Source: a cyanobiont of Ornithocercus magnificus (GTDB lineage: Bacteria; Cyanobacteriota; Cyanobacteriia; PCC-6307; Cyanobiaceae). Taken from it: DNA of 64,000 nucleotides. The position numbers were made by a program, and so were the translations under genes. This document shows, one piece after another, positions 1-9,418 of the stretch. The notes beneath the pieces were generated by a model that saw nothing but the letters and a program-made list of their open reading frames with translations, made no database searches and was not told the origin of the DNA. The stretch is from positions 1 to 64,000 of the forward strand of contig BIMP01000001.1 of NCBI GenBank assembly GCA_007996965.1. Reading direction: 5' to 3'. Positions within the stretch are counted from its first letter, which is position 1. The number at the start of each line of letters is the position of its first letter.

Positions 1-52
1 GTCTCGTGGGCTGAATGTCGGAACTCAGTTCTTTCACCCAGTCCAATAGCAT
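1..52 (-). CDS. N-terminal fragment of an unidentified gene (runs off the window)
   Basis: On the minus strand an ATG at 52 opens a frame reading MLLDWVKELSSDIQPTR that continues past the window edge. A good ribosome-binding site (AAGGGAAGGTG) lies a few bases upstream. The fragment is too short to name. It is divergent from the invertase gene, so 53-181 would hold both promoters. Confidence 0.35.
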   Translation of the reverse strand, partial: MLLDWVKELSSDIQPTR

Positions 53-181
53 AGTACACCTTCCCTTTTGTTGCAACCTCTAATTGCACTGCAGGCTTAG
101 GAGCAAGCTATCTCAAGACTTACTTCCACTGTTCAGACCACTTGCAATTATTAGGTTATTGGCAGTGTCAAGGTAGGGAGA

Positions 182-1642
182 ATGGCCGGTCCCTTTAGCC
201 AGCAGCACCAGCGGGTCAGACCCAGTTCACGAGAGAGACAAGTGGTCGAAAGAGCCCAAGAGCACTTTGAGCGCACGCTTGTAGAGGTAGGAGGTCACTT
301 AGCAGGCAGTGTCGCAGCACTCGAGCACCCACAAGAGAGCAAAGCCCTGAACTATGGCGAGATTTTCCTGCGTGACAACGTCCCGGTAATGATCTACCTG
401 TTGACACAAAGGCGCTATGGCATCATCCGGCAGTTTCTCACCGTCAATCTTGAGCTCCAGAGCACCTCATATCAGACACGAGGGGTCTTTCCCACAAGTT
501 TTGTGGAAGAACATGGCAGAGTAATAGCTGATTACGGACAGCGCTCGATTGGGCGCATTACGTCCGTGGATGCCAGCCTTTGGTGGCCTGTTCTCTGTTG
601 GCTATACGTCAAGCATAGTAGTGACGAGGCTTTTGGAGGTAGCCAGAAAGTACAGCGGGGCGTACAACTACTAATGGATCTCGTTCTACATCCCACATTT
701 GAAGGTACGCCAGTACTGTTTGTCCCAGACTGTGCTTTTATGATTGACCGTCCAATGGACGTCTGGGGAGCCCCTCTTGAGGTAGAAGTACTGCTGTTTG
801 CAGCCCTGCGTAGCTGCATTGAGCTAATGGAGTTGGGACGACGGCAGCATCAAAGCCGGTTACTAGATCAACGTTTGATTTTGACGAGACAGTGGATGCA
901 TGACCTACGCCGTTTTCTCCTCAAACATTATTGGGTGACTAGCAAAACGATGCAGGTTCTTAGGCGTCGGCCAACTGAGCAGTATGGTGATAACCAGCAT
1001 CAGAATGAATTCAATGTTCAACCTCAGGTAATACCTGACTGGCTGCAGGATTGGCTTGAGGACCGTGGCGGTTATCTAATAGGCAATATGCGCACAGGCC
1101 GTCCTGACTTCCGCTTCTATAGTCTGGGAAATTCACTGGCTTGCCTCTTCGGTCTGTTAGCAGCACCACAGCAAAGAGCACTTTTTCGCTTAGTACTCCA
1201 TAACCGTGTTCACTTAATGGCTCAGATGCCAATGAGGATTTGCCACCCTCCTATGGAGGGCCTAGAATGGCAGGCTAAGACAGGATCAGACCCGAAGAAT
1301 TGGCCCTGGAGTTATCACAATGGGGGACATTGGCCTAGCCTACTCTGGTTCTTTGGAGCCTCCATTCTTTTACACGAGCGAATGTATCCGCAGGCAGATG
1401 TACTACTAATGGGACAGATGCGAGCTGTACTAGAAGAATCATATTGGAGTCAACTCAACCAACTGCCGCGGCAGCAGTGGGCAGAGTACTTTGATGGTCC
1501 CACTGGTACATGGGTTGGTCAACAGTCACGTACCTATCAGACTTGGACGATAGTCTGCTTTTTGTTACTTTACCACTTTCTACGTGTTAAGCCAGACGAT
1601 ATACTAATGCTAAACTTGGAACCATCTTGCTTGCTATCTTAG
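182..1642 (+). CDS. Neutral/alkaline invertase (glycoside hydrolase family 100)
   Basis: This cytosolic enzyme hydrolyses sucrose to glucose and fructose. The 486-residue length and motifs fit cyanobacterial and plant GH100 enzymes. FLRDNVPV lies near residue 65. VDASLWWPVLCW, near residue 130, carries the aspartate expected to act as general acid. WAEYFDGPTG, near residue 434, carries the second catalytic glutamate. There is no signal peptide, as expected for the neutral class. The ATG has a purine-rich site (GGTAGGGAG) just upstream. It stands alone and converges on petD across a hairpin. In marine picocyanobacteria the family goes with sucrose used as compatible solute or carbon store. The family call is secure. 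Confidence 0.9.
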   Translation: MAGPFSQQHQRVRPSSRERQVVERAQEHFERTLVEVGGHLAGSVAALEHPQESKALNYGEIFLRDNVPVMIYLLTQRRYGIIRQFLTVNLELQSTSYQTRGVFPTSFVEEHGRVIADYGQRSIGRITSVDASLWWPVLCWLYVKHSSDEAFGGSQKVQRGVQLLMDLVLHPTFEGTPVLFVPDCAFMIDRPMDVWGAPLEVEVLLFAALRSCIELMELGRRQHQSRLLDQRLILTRQWMHDLRRFLLKHYWVTSKTMQVLRRRPTEQYGDNQHQNEFNVQPQVIPDWLQDWLEDRGGYLIGNMRTGRPDFRFYSLGNSLACLFGLLAAPQQRALFRLVLHNRVHLMAQMPMRICHPPMEGLEWQAKTGSDPKNWPWSYHNGGHWPSLLWFFGASILLHERMYPQADVLLMGQMRAVLEESYWSQLNQLPRQQWAEYFDGPTGTWVGQQSRTYQTWTIVCFLLLYHFLRVKPDDILMLNLEPSCLLS

Positions 1643-1694
1643 CGACTAGTGTAGCTCTACACTAAGAGCTGATATCCTTCAGGGGTCTAGGACT

Positions 1695-1736
1695 CAGCAC
1701 GACCATCTAGGCATATTTTGCTAGATGGCCATGCTG
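1695..1736. terminator. Stem-loop between convergent invertase gene and petD
   Basis: CCATCTAG (1703-1710) pairs with CTAGATGG (1721-1728) around a 10-base loop. An outer CAGCA/TGCTG pair sits at 1695-1699 and 1732-1736. It lies between two convergent genes. No strong T-run follows on either strand, so termination is inferred from position and shape. Confidence 0.4.
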
Positions 1737-1769
1737 ATAGAAGGCCAAAACTGCAGATATTTCTGAGGG

Positions 1770-2252
1770 CTAGAAAAGGCCCAAGGTTAAAGACTTGTCG
1801 ATAGGAAGAGCAGCACCTATGCCAAGGTATATAGTGGTGACTGTCCCAAATAAAAATACGACCATGGCCACTGGGCGACGGAAGGGGTTCTGGAATTTGT
1901 TAAAGCTTTCGATAAATGGTACAAGCATTAAGCCCAGAGGTATCAAAGTCTGTAGAGCAATTCCCAGAAGCTTGTTAGGAACAACACGGAGGATCTGAAA
2001 CACTGGATACAGATACCATTCAGGAAGAATTTCTAGTGGCGTAGCGAAAGGATCTGCCTTATCTCCAAGCATAGCCGGATCTAGAACAGCAAGCCCTACA
2101 ATACAAGCAATGGTTCCAAGAATCACTACTGGAAAGATATAGAGAAGATCATTAGGCCAGGCAGGCTCGCCATAATAATTGTGCCCCATGCCTTTGGCAA
2201 GCTTGGCGCGAAGCTTAGGATCAGCGAGGTCAGGCTTCTTTTGGATGTGCAT
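1770..2252 (-). CDS. petD: Cytochrome b6-f complex subunit IV
   Basis: Subunit IV is the thylakoid-membrane partner of cytochrome b6 and helps form the quinol-oxidation site linking photosystem II to photosystem I. The 160-residue length is standard. The start [20 protein letters not shown] is typical of the family. [20 protein letters not shown] contains the conserved PEWY quinol-site motif. Three hydrophobic helices follow the family pattern. It lies about 70 bases downstream of petB on the same strand, the usual petBD operon. Nothing is unusual in the sequence. Confidence 0.98.
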   Translation of the reverse strand: MHIQKKPDLADPKLRAKLAKGMGHNYYGEPAWPNDLLYIFPVVILGTIACIVGLAVLDPAMLGDKADPFATPLEILPEWYLYPVFQILRVVPNKLLGIALQTLIPLGLMLVPFIESFNKFQNPFRRPVAMVVFLFGTVTTIYLGIGAALPIDKSLTLGLF

Positions 2253-2322
2253 AGCTTTCCGATAATGTGCTTAAAATGGTTAGCCTACAGGGCAATTTAG
2301 TTGAGTAAGTGTCCTGATGATG

Positions 2323-2979
2323 TCATAGGGGTCCAGAAATACCCTGCTTACGAATCATCAGAAAGTGCATTAACATAAAGACTGCTAGCAGCCAGGGCAT
2401 TACAAAAGTATGCAGACTGTAAAAACGAGTGAGGGTAGATTGGCCAACACTCTCACCACCGCGTAGCAGTTCAACCATGAAATCTCCTACTACAGGTATT
2501 GCTGCTGGAACCCCAGAGACAATCTTCACAGCCCAATAGCCAACCTGATCCCAAGGGAGAGAGTAGCCAGTGACGCCAAAAGATACAGTTATTACTGCCA
2601 TAGTAACACCAGTTACCCAGGTGAGTTCCCGCGGGCGCTTGAAACCACCAGTGAGATAGACGCGGAACACATGGAGGATCAGCATCAGAACCATCATTGA
2701 GGCACTCCAACGATGTACTGAGCGGATTAACCAGCCGAAGCTGACGTCCGTCATCAAGTACTGGACTGAGCTATAGGCCTCCGCTACAGTTGGCTTATAG
2801 TAGAAGGTCATGGCAAAACCAGTAGCAAACTGGATCAAGAAGCAAACTAAGGTGATGCCGCCAAGACAATAAAAGATGTTGACGTGAGGAGGGACGTACT
2901 TTGAGCTGAAGTCATCAGCAATGTCTTGTATTTCTAGACGTTCCTGAAACCAGTCGTAGATGGGTGAGGAGTTCGCCAT
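2323..2979 (-). CDS. petB: Cytochrome b6
   Basis: This is the core haem-binding membrane subunit of the cytochrome b6-f complex. I start at the ATG at 2979 ([20 protein letters not shown]), giving 218 residues, because this N-terminus is conserved across cyanobacteria. An upstream in-frame ATG at 3036 would add 19 unconserved residues. Haem-ligand histidines lie in [17 protein letters not shown] and [10 protein letters not shown]. The covalently attached haem cysteine is expected at YCLGG. petD follows. The gene diverges from ctpA with only 63 bases between starts, so the two promoters must overlap or lie inside coding sequence. Confidence 0.98.
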   Translation of the reverse strand: MANSSPIYDWFQERLEIQDIADDFSSKYVPPHVNIFYCLGGITLVCFLIQFATGFAMTFYYKPTVAEAYSSVQYLMTDVSFGWLIRSVHRWSASMMVLMLILHVFRVYLTGGFKRPRELTWVTGVTMAVITVSFGVTGYSLPWDQVGYWAVKIVSGVPAAIPVVGDFMVELLRGGESVGQSTLTRFYSLHTFVMPWLLAVFMLMHFLMIRKQGISGPL

Positions 2980-3042
2980 ACATGCAGTCAGCTTTGTGTT
3001 GCGAGAGTCTACTGAAGAAAATGCATCAGATGACACGCCGGG

Positions 3043-4314
3043 ATGAGACCGATGTTTCCGACTGTTGAAGCTCGACGTGATTGCCTATGCCATTTGGCGT
3101 TTGTTCTGGGTACTTTGGCAATCCTACTCCTCGTACCAGTTCCTAGGGCTATTGCTCTTAATGATGCCCAGCAGTTAGTAGTAGAGAGCTGGAAGCTAGT
3201 GAATCAGAGCTTCCTTGACCCAGACCGTTTCAATGCTGTGCATTGGCGGCGGTTGCGCCAGAAAGCACTAGAGACATCCATCAATACAAGTGAAGATGCC
3301 TACAGTGCCATTGAGGCTATGTTAGCACCTCTTGGTGATCCCTACACGCGATTATTACGTCCTGAAGCCTACTCTATGATGCAAAGTAGTAACCGGGGAA
3401 ACATCCATGGTGTCGGTCTTCAACTAGCCCATCGACAGAAAGATAAGCAAATAGTAGTAATTTCTGCCCTTGATAGTTCTCCTGCAGCAGAGGCAGGCAT
3501 AGCCAGCGGTACTCTAGTGCTTGCTGTAGATGGGAAACTAGCCACTGATTTAGGTCTTGAAGGGACTGCAGAGCAACTTCGCGGCGACGTCGGAACACAA
3601 GTGCTGATTAGTCTTGAGGGGCCTGATGGCACTAAGCAGGATCTAACACTTGAACGCCGCAGTATCGATCTACGACCGGTGCGAACCCGGAGACTACGCG
3701 GTGATGTTCACACCCTCGGTTATCTACGCATCACTCAGTTCAGCGAAGGAGTTCCTGAGCAAGTCCGAGATGCTCTAGACGAACTCAAAAATCGCGAAGT
3801 GGAGGGACTTGTACTTGATCTGCGCAATAACTCTGGTGGCCTAGTTAGCTCAGGTCTTGCTGTGGCCGATATCTTTCTCGATGGTGGGACAATTGTGGAG
3901 ACAAGAAATCGGGAAGGAATTAGTGATGTTATTCCAGCTTTACCTCAAACACTCTATAATGGACCTATGGTTACTCTAGTAAATAGTGGAACTGCTAGTG
4001 CTGCTGAGATTTTAGCAGGGGCCTTACAAGATGAAGGTCGATCCCAACTTTTTGGTAGTCGTACCTTCGGCAAGGGCCTGATCCAGACACTTACTAACCT
4101 CAGTGACGGCAGTGGATTAGCGATTACAGTGTCAGCCTATGTGACGCCAAGTGGGCGTGACATTCAAGGTGAGGGCATTGTACCTGACCATGAGTTAGAC
4201 TTGCCAGAGCCACTCAACCCCGGTGGTGATAGTGACTACTGGCTAGATGATGCTGGACGTTGGATGGAGGCAAAACTAGATAGCCGGATTCAACCCAAGG
4301 TGCTAAACCCTTAA
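3043..4314 (+). CDS. ctpA: Carboxyl-terminal processing protease (S41 family)
   Basis: This is probably the lumenal or periplasmic protease that trims the C-terminus of the D1 photosystem II precursor. The 423-residue protein begins with a hydrophobic export signal ending near PVPRAIA. A PDZ domain covers roughly residues 105-190, and the S41 domain follows. The catalytic serine is in [12 protein letters not shown] (about residue 318) and the lysine in TFGKGLIQT (about residue 344). It is divergent from petB. Cyanobacteria carry CtpA, CtpB and CtpC paralogues. The place beside petBD and the length favour CtpA, but the exact paralogue is inferred. Confidence 0.88.
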   Translation: MRPMFPTVEARRDCLCHLAFVLGTLAILLLVPVPRAIALNDAQQLVVESWKLVNQSFLDPDRFNAVHWRRLRQKALETSINTSEDAYSAIEAMLAPLGDPYTRLLRPEAYSMMQSSNRGNIHGVGLQLAHRQKDKQIVVISALDSSPAAEAGIASGTLVLAVDGKLATDLGLEGTAEQLRGDVGTQVLISLEGPDGTKQDLTLERRSIDLRPVRTRRLRGDVHTLGYLRITQFSEGVPEQVRDALDELKNREVEGLVLDLRNNSGGLVSSGLAVADIFLDGGTIVETRNREGISDVIPALPQTLYNGPMVTLVNSGTASAAEILAGALQDEGRSQLFGSRTFGKGLIQTLTNLSDGSGLAITVSAYVTPSGRDIQGEGIVPDHELDLPEPLNPGGDSDYWLDDAGRWMEAKLDSRIQPKVLNP

Positions 4315-4473
4315 ATCTGGCTGCTGTTGCACATTGCAGTCTTGCTTGACCTTGGCTACAAGTCTTGTAGAATACTGAAGTCACCTTTGCTATCACATTG
4401 TGACCAACCGAGTCTGACCAGTATTCATATCTGTACCTAGGTTTTAGTCTATCACTGGAGCTAAGCAAACCCA

Positions 4474-5124
4474 TTGACAAGCAACATCCCACTTTTGCAA
4501 TTGTCACCTGGTCCTACCGGGCATTGGGTAGACCAAATCCCAGCACTTCTTAGCGGAATTTCTAGGTGCAGTATTGAGCTTGATTGTGGAGCTCTGATAA
4601 TGGACAGTAAACAAATTCAGGTACTGCTGCGGGAACTTAGTGAGCGAAATCTTGACCCAGTGTCGCTGCAGAGTTGTAGCTCAGTTACAGTAATCAGCGC
4701 GGCAGCCCATGGCATACCTGCACGCCTTAATTGTTGCAGAACTATTGACGGTAGTGAGACAGCTGGTGAAACTAACTTACAAGTTCCAATACTGTTCCAT
4801 CAGGGTACTTTGCACGCTGGTGATCAACTAAGCGCGAGAGGAGATATACTGATTCTCGGAGATGTTAACCCAGGTGCCAGTGTACATGCTGGTGGTAACG
4901 TGATGGTTTGGGGTAGACTTCGTGGAGTCGCTCATGCTGGTCGGTATGGTGATACCTCTGCTCGGATTGTGGCACTACAGTTGCACCCACTACAACTGCG
5001 TATAGGCAATTCTATAGCTTGTGGCCCTGACGAATTACCACAGCCAGGGGTAGTAGAGGAGGCTATACTCAAGGAAGGAGTGATCCAAATCGAGGTTGCT
5101 CGAATGGGCGCCTCTCGCCACTAA
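4474..5124 (+). CDS. minC: Septum site-determining protein MinC
   Basis: MinC inhibits FtsZ ring assembly away from midcell and is recruited to the membrane by MinD. The start is TTG at 4474, giving 216 residues. The C-terminal half, roughly residues 100-205, is the right-handed beta-helix that binds MinD, seen in glycine-rich turns such as GDILILGDVNPGASVHAGG and VMVWGRLRGVAHAG. The N-terminal FtsZ-binding domain is weakly conserved, as usual. It is first in a minC-minD-minE operon. Confidence 0.92.
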   Translation: MTSNIPLLQLSPGPTGHWVDQIPALLSGISRCSIELDCGALIMDSKQIQVLLRELSERNLDPVSLQSCSSVTVISAAAHGIPARLNCCRTIDGSETAGETNLQVPILFHQGTLHAGDQLSARGDILILGDVNPGASVHAGGNVMVWGRLRGVAHAGRYGDTSARIVALQLHPLQLRIGNSIACGPDELPQPGVVEEAILKEGVIQIEVARMGASRH

Positions 5125-5186
5125 TTAATGTTTAACTACCTGTTACCTCAGTCATGCTTAGCGTGGCGCCACTTCGTAAGGAGACT

Positions 5187-6002
5187 GTGGCAACGACATC
5201 GCGCGTTATTCTGATCTGCTCAGGTAAGGGGGGAGTTGGCAAGACTACACTTACAGCAAATCTGGGCATTGCTCTTGCCAAGGAAGGACAACGAACTGTG
5301 GTTCTTGACGCAGATTTCGGACTGCGAAACTTAGACCTACTGTTAGGCCTTGAGAACCGTATTGTCTATACTATCCAAGAAGTGCTTACTGAAAACTGCC
5401 GGCTTGATCAAGCACTAGTGAAACACAAGCAAGAACCAAACCTTGTCTTGCTGCCTGCTGGCAATCCCCGCATGCTCGAATGGCTTAAGCCCAAGGATAT
5501 GCAGAGAGTTATAGCAATGCTATCTGAGTGCTTTAACTATGTGCTAATCGACTGTCCAGCAGGTATTGAAGATGGTTTCAAGAATGCAGCATCAGCAGCA
5601 CGCGAGGCAGTCATCGTGACTACACCAGAGATATCTGCAGTTCGTGATGCTGATAGAGTGGTAGGCCTACTGAATAGCTATGGCGTGAAACCAGTCCAGT
5701 TAGTGCTAAATAGGCTACGACCACGAATGATCGCCAGTCGAGATATGCTAACAGTGGATGACGTTATTGATATTCTGGCGCTACCATTACTTGGTCTAGT
5801 TCTTGAGGACGAGCAGGTCATCGTGAGCACTAATCGCGGCGAGCCAATAGCACTCAATGTTAAACTATCCTCAACAGCAAAGGCCTATTTAAACATTGCC
5901 CGTCGGCTACAAGGTGAGGAAGTACCACTAGTTAATCCTATTCATGGAGAGTATGGACTACGAGCAAAATTACTCCGATTAATGCAAACCAGGATTTTCT
6001 AA
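5187..6002 (+). CDS. minD: Septum site-determining ATPase MinD
   Basis: MinD is a membrane-cycling ATPase that carries MinC to the poles and is displaced by MinE. I choose the GTG at 5187 ([20 protein letters not shown]), giving 271 residues, the usual length. AAGGAG lies close upstream. An in-frame ATG at 5154 would add 11 unconserved residues. The deviant Walker A motif is GKGGVGKTT, and [12 protein letters not shown] is the Walker B region. The C-terminal [14 protein letters not shown] is the amphipathic membrane-targeting helix. minE starts 4 bases downstream. Confidence 0.95.
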   Translation: MATTSRVILICSGKGGVGKTTLTANLGIALAKEGQRTVVLDADFGLRNLDLLLGLENRIVYTIQEVLTENCRLDQALVKHKQEPNLVLLPAGNPRMLEWLKPKDMQRVIAMLSECFNYVLIDCPAGIEDGFKNAASAAREAVIVTTPEISAVRDADRVVGLLNSYGVKPVQLVLNRLRPRMIASRDMLTVDDVIDILALPLLGLVLEDEQVIVSTNRGEPIALNVKLSSTAKAYLNIARRLQGEEVPLVNPIHGEYGLRAKLLRLMQTRIF

Positions 6003-6006
6003 AGCT

Positions 6007-6297
6007 ATGGTCTTGCGCACTCTCCTAGATAATATGTTGAGGCGACAACCGGCAAGTGCTGCTCGAGCTAGAGAACGTCTTCAGATTGTTTTAGCTTATG
6101 ACCGCAGTAATCTAGATCCTGAGCTACTTAATCAGATACGCCGAGAGATCTTTGAAGTAGTTGCTCGATACATAGAAGTTAATCCTGATGAAGGAGACGT
6201 AAGTCTAGAAACCGAGGATAATGTGACGGTACTTGTAGCTAATCTTCCCATACGACGTATGGTGCCAGCTATTTCTGCAGCACAAATACATAATTAA
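6007..6297 (+). CDS. minE: Cell division topological specificity factor MinE
   Basis: MinE stimulates MinD ATPase and gives the Min system its spatial pattern. The 96-residue protein has the anti-MinCD segment [20 protein letters not shown] and the dimerisation domain with [19 protein letters not shown]. It completes the minCDE operon. The C-terminal dozen residues are not conserved. Confidence 0.93.
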   Translation: MVLRTLLDNMLRRQPASAARARERLQIVLAYDRSNLDPELLNQIRREIFEVVARYIEVNPDEGDVSLETEDNVTVLVANLPIRRMVPAISAAQIHN

Positions 6298-6616
6298 GGC
6301 AAAGCACAGCAGGGGTAAGAGATCTCAGTATAGTGACTCTGCAAGCTTGTATGATAGCTGTCAGCGACAGCAATTTCAAGACTCAGTGGCTTTCCTAACT
6401 CATCCTAAATATGTTTGAGGAGGCAGTGCAATCAACTTTAGACTCAAATCGCAGTTAGCTCCAACTTTAACGGAACCAAATATCACGAAAATGGACTTGG
6501 TCAGACTCGCCCGAGCTGGCTACTTGCCATATTTGCCCGGAGTTTGTATCTTAGGGTTCCTCGAATGTATTAGCAAGCCACTTATAGGGATATCATGAAC
6601 AGTAAAGCCAGAGTGT
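6298..6616. other. Intergenic stretch between minE and tRNA-Thr
   Basis: I see no convincing gene. A start-less open stretch of about 59 codons ends at 6598. Within it an ATG at 6491 could encode 35 residues (MDLVRLARAGYLPYLPGVCI...), but it lacks a ribosome-binding site and I cannot relate it to a family. It may be a gene remnant. Confidence 0.3.
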
Positions 6617-6688
6617 GCCGGCTTAGCTCAGTGGTAGAGCAGCGCTTTTGTAAAGCGAAGGTCATCGGTTCAAATCCGTTAGTCGGCT
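6617..6688 (+). tRNA. tRNA-Thr (anticodon TGT)
   Basis: This 72-nt cloverleaf has acceptor arms GCCGGCT/AGTCGGC, D-loop TTAGCTCAGTGGTAGAGC, anticodon loop TTTTGTA with anticodon TGT, and T-arm ATCGGTTCAAATCCGTT. The CCA end is not encoded. The anticodon reads ACA and other ACN threonine codons. Confidence 0.97.
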
Positions 6689-7214
6689 CTGCAAAGATTT
6701 TCAGACTCCTGTTGCATAGTTGATAGCAATATTGTTGATTTGGCTGCAGCCATAAGATAAAGCTTTAGCTTTTATTCCTGACTTAATTTAGGCTACGTAT
6801 CATGTTGCGGGGACGTGATTGTTTATGCTTATGAAGACTTAGATAGCCTTCTCGGCACGAGTATTAATTAAATAGGGACTAGGAATTAGCACCTTTCTCA
6901 GATAAGTATAATAAAATAACTTTTATTAGAAACTATTGTGTCCAGCTAACACTAGTTTTCTAACGTTAGCTCTAACACATTTAATGCCTTTGTCTGCTGT
7001 TATATCGTCCAAGAATTACATAATTTGTATATAGAGGTATGTATATTACTTATATCAGTTGCGGTCTTATCTCTAAGATATTACTAGGTTGGAAAGGCCA
7101 CAGTTATCCCAGTAAACATAGGAGAGTACTGCCGTGAAGCTGCAAGAAAGCTAGTGAGCTTTCTTGCTTAGAAAGACACGGCATGACATCTCCATATCCT
7201 CAGCTATCTACTAC
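6689..7214. other. AT-rich intergenic stretch
   Basis: These 526 bases are AT-rich with scattered stops in all frames. I see no gene, RNA or clear repeat. It probably represents eroded sequence. Confidence 0.4.
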
Positions 7215-7601
7215 TTATGATAAGGTTTCAAAATGAGGGGACGACTCAGGGGTCGTGCAGCAGCTGCCACTACCTAAGATGATGGTCGCAATTCCTGGAC
7301 TGTGATGTACACCGACTGGACTGCGGTCACTCTTCTTTTGTTCACTGCTGTTCCTCTCGCTGTGGTGGTGGGCACCGCGGCATTCTTCATCTGGCAGCAG
7401 AGACGGAAAATGTTCCGCTGAAATCACTGCTGTCTCAGCTTTGGAGACACTGGCCTTTTGAGCTGAAAAGCCTAAAAGGCCAGTGACGCCAGTTTCTGTT
7501 GAGACTATGTTCCCTTGTCCTAAGCAAGATAGGCAGGTTTTGAACCGCTGGTCGCCGATTCGCTGAATACCGCTTCCGCCGCAGTCGGCACAGATAGCCA
7601 T
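7215..7601 (-). CDS. Small protein with DnaJ-type CxxCxGxG zinc-finger repeats
   Basis: The N-terminal 35 residues contain two zinc-knuckle motifs, CADCGGSG and CLSCLGQG, like the central domain of DnaJ and plastid chaperone-like proteins. The conserved part (MAICADCGGSGIQRIGDQRF) resembles small cyanobacterial proteins of unassigned function. The remaining 80 or so residues are serine- and histidine-rich with no family resemblance. They may be a read-through tail after loss of the original stop codon. A zinc-dependent role in protein folding or photosystem assembly is plausible but not shown. The gene stands alone between long empty stretches. Confidence 0.6.
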   Translation of the reverse strand: MAICADCGGSGIQRIGDQRFKTCLSCLGQGNIVSTETGVTGLLGFSAQKASVSKAETAVISAEHFPSLLPDEECRGAHHHSERNSSEQKKSDRSPVGVHHSPGIATIILGSGSCCTTPESSPHFETLS

Positions 7602-8109
7602 GACGTCCTTGATGTTAGTGACTATCTAGTGTGGGATAAATTGACGTCTTTGATCCCGAAGGATTTCTGAAGAATGACTTGGCTATACCGCTGAGCAGTC
7701 ATCTCTAGTGTAAATACCTATGCCAGGGCTAGGGTAGATGCGAAAAGACATGTAGTGTGAAATTCAGGACACTGTGGGTAAACCTGGGCCAAGCAGGAAG
7801 CGGTTTCCACCTGGCTAGCATAGGTCACATCTAAGTAGTAGTAGCTCAATACCAGTTAGCACAAGATAGTCTTTGCAGGTCCACTAAAATCTTTAAATTG
7901 CGGGGGAGGAGTTGCCTGAAAAGATCTCTATAGGTACCTACTATTACTTAGTGTCTGTGAACTTATCTAGTGATTGAAGTTTAGAGTCAGGCTTTATAGC
8001 GTGTAGTAAGTTCACCTGGATGTGAAAACAACTAAGTTAAGGAGATACTCAAAAAAACGATTATGGTAGTCTAGCACTCTGTTGCAGCGCCTCTGAGCGA
8101 TCGTAGAGC
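7602..8109. other. Intergenic stretch downstream of HU
   Basis: I see no gene or recognisable RNA here. It lies between the upstream side of the zinc-finger gene and the large hairpin that follows HU, so it can hold the promoter of the zinc-finger gene. Confidence 0.4.
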
Positions 8110-8176
8110 GTATCTAGCCTGAGCTAGCTCAAAGGGGCAGAGAGAGTGCCCCTTTGAGCTAGCTCAGGCTAGATAC
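8110..8176. terminator. Perfect 30-bp inverted repeat hairpin after HU
   Basis: The arm 8110-8139 is the exact reverse complement of 8147-8176, with a 7-base loop (GAGAGAG). It begins 9 bases beyond the HU stop codon. The arm starts GTATCTAGCCTGAGC and its inner end AAAGGGGCA is GC-rich. Position suggests HU transcript termination or 3'-end protection. The stem is far longer than a usual rho-independent terminator and lacks a clear T-run. Confidence 0.6.
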
Positions 8177-8185
8177 CTAGGACAC

Positions 8186-8461
8186 TCAGCCCTGTACACG
8201 ATCCTTGAACATTTTGCCAGCAGTAAAAGCAGGGACACGCTTTGCAGGGATCTTGATCTTCTCACCCGTCTTGGGATTTAAGCCTTGGCGAGCAGATCGC
8301 TCACGAGGCTCAAAGGCACCGAAGCCCAGGATAGAGACCTTTTTGCCCTCAACGACAGAATCGATAATAGTCTCGATAGCAGCATCGACCACTAAGGAGA
8401 CGTCGGTTTTGGTCAACTCAGTCCGGGCAGCAACCAAGTTAACTAAATCAGCTTTGTTCAT
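8186..8461 (-). CDS. hup: DNA-binding protein HU
   Basis: HU is a small histone-like protein that bends and compacts DNA. I use the ATG at 8461 (MNKADLVNLVAARTELTKTD), giving 91 residues, the normal HU length. A longer frame starting at 8608 adds 49 unrelated residues. The conserved arm is GFGAFEPRERSARQGLNPKT, followed by IPAKRVPAFTAGKMFKD. It is transcribed alone and followed by the perfect hairpin at 8110-8176. Confidence 0.96.
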   Translation of the reverse strand: MNKADLVNLVAARTELTKTDVSLVVDAAIETIIDSVVEGKKVSILGFGAFEPRERSARQGLNPKTGEKIKIPAKRVPAFTAGKMFKDRVQG

Positions 8462-9418
8462 GGAATCAAGGGGATAGTGCGGGAGCATCAAGGAGAAACC
8501 ACGGAGGTCAGTATCCGCAATGGTTTCCCGGAGCGCCGCTAATCGTATGGATCCTGCTAGCCTCAGGCAACTCAAAGAGACTGTGGCGCAATGCTTGTCG
8601 GCAAGCAACCTTGGTTAGATGTCTTCTCAGACATTGTCAAGTTATGTTTGCCACGGTGCTAACAGCAATCTGTGCACACACCTCGTAAGTCCTAGAGCTA
8701 AGCGCAGGGGCTGCATTTGGAGACAGCTATTATCTAAAACTTAAGGGGGCTGAGCTCTGATGCAGCTGGCGGGTATTGTGTCAGCGGCTCTCACAACCCA
8801 AATATTCAGGGGCCACGACACAAAGGGAAGTGAGTCTGTGGAACGGCACACTCACACGTTTGGAAAAACAAGATTATGCACCTCCCAGATGTCGATCAAA
8901 AGTTGAGACTTGAACCGGGAGCCTCCTCATTGATTCATGATTATGATATCTTGGCTGCCCTTACTGGGATTCTAATTATACAAAAGTAAGCAGACTACCC
9001 TCAAAATCAGTGCAGACTGGCCTAAATTTTACCCATGAGTGTGCTAAGTGCTTGTATCTTTACTGGCCTCAGTAGATGCAAATATATCGGAATACTCTAG
9101 ACTAGTCGGGTAGGATTCTCAGTAAGTAGACTTCACTAAAAGGAACAGATCAGTATTGCTAGGCTATTACCAATTGAAAAATCATAACCTAACTATTAGT
9201 CCTACAATACTTTCTATAAGCATTGCTATTCTCAGAGCAATGCCGTCAAGCGTGATTAAGTTGACTGGCTAAGCGAAGCCCTGATCGACTTATTAGAGAG
9301 ATGGATTGAAGAGTGTGTCACGAGGCACAGAGAGTAAAAGGCTAAGACATGTCAATCACGATAGAGCACTACTTAAATTGAGACCAGGCTTTTCCATATA
9401 GCAAGACAGGCGACTACC
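8462..9418. other. Long intergenic stretch between HU and glgX
   Basis: These 957 bases contain no open frame I can relate to a family. A short hairpin (GCTTG/CAAGC, 8592-8605) lies in the HU leader. A tRNA-like word near 8910 does not fold into a cloverleaf. The rest appears to be eroded sequence plus the promoters of the two divergent genes. Confidence 0.4.

Noticed and set aside
6491-6598. 35-codon frame upstream of tRNA-Thr
   Set aside because: No ribosome-binding site, no recognised homologue, and too short to support.
8900-8960. tRNA-like word (GGTTCAAGTC on the minus strand)
   Set aside because: No matching T-stem, acceptor arm or anticodon loop can be drawn around it.
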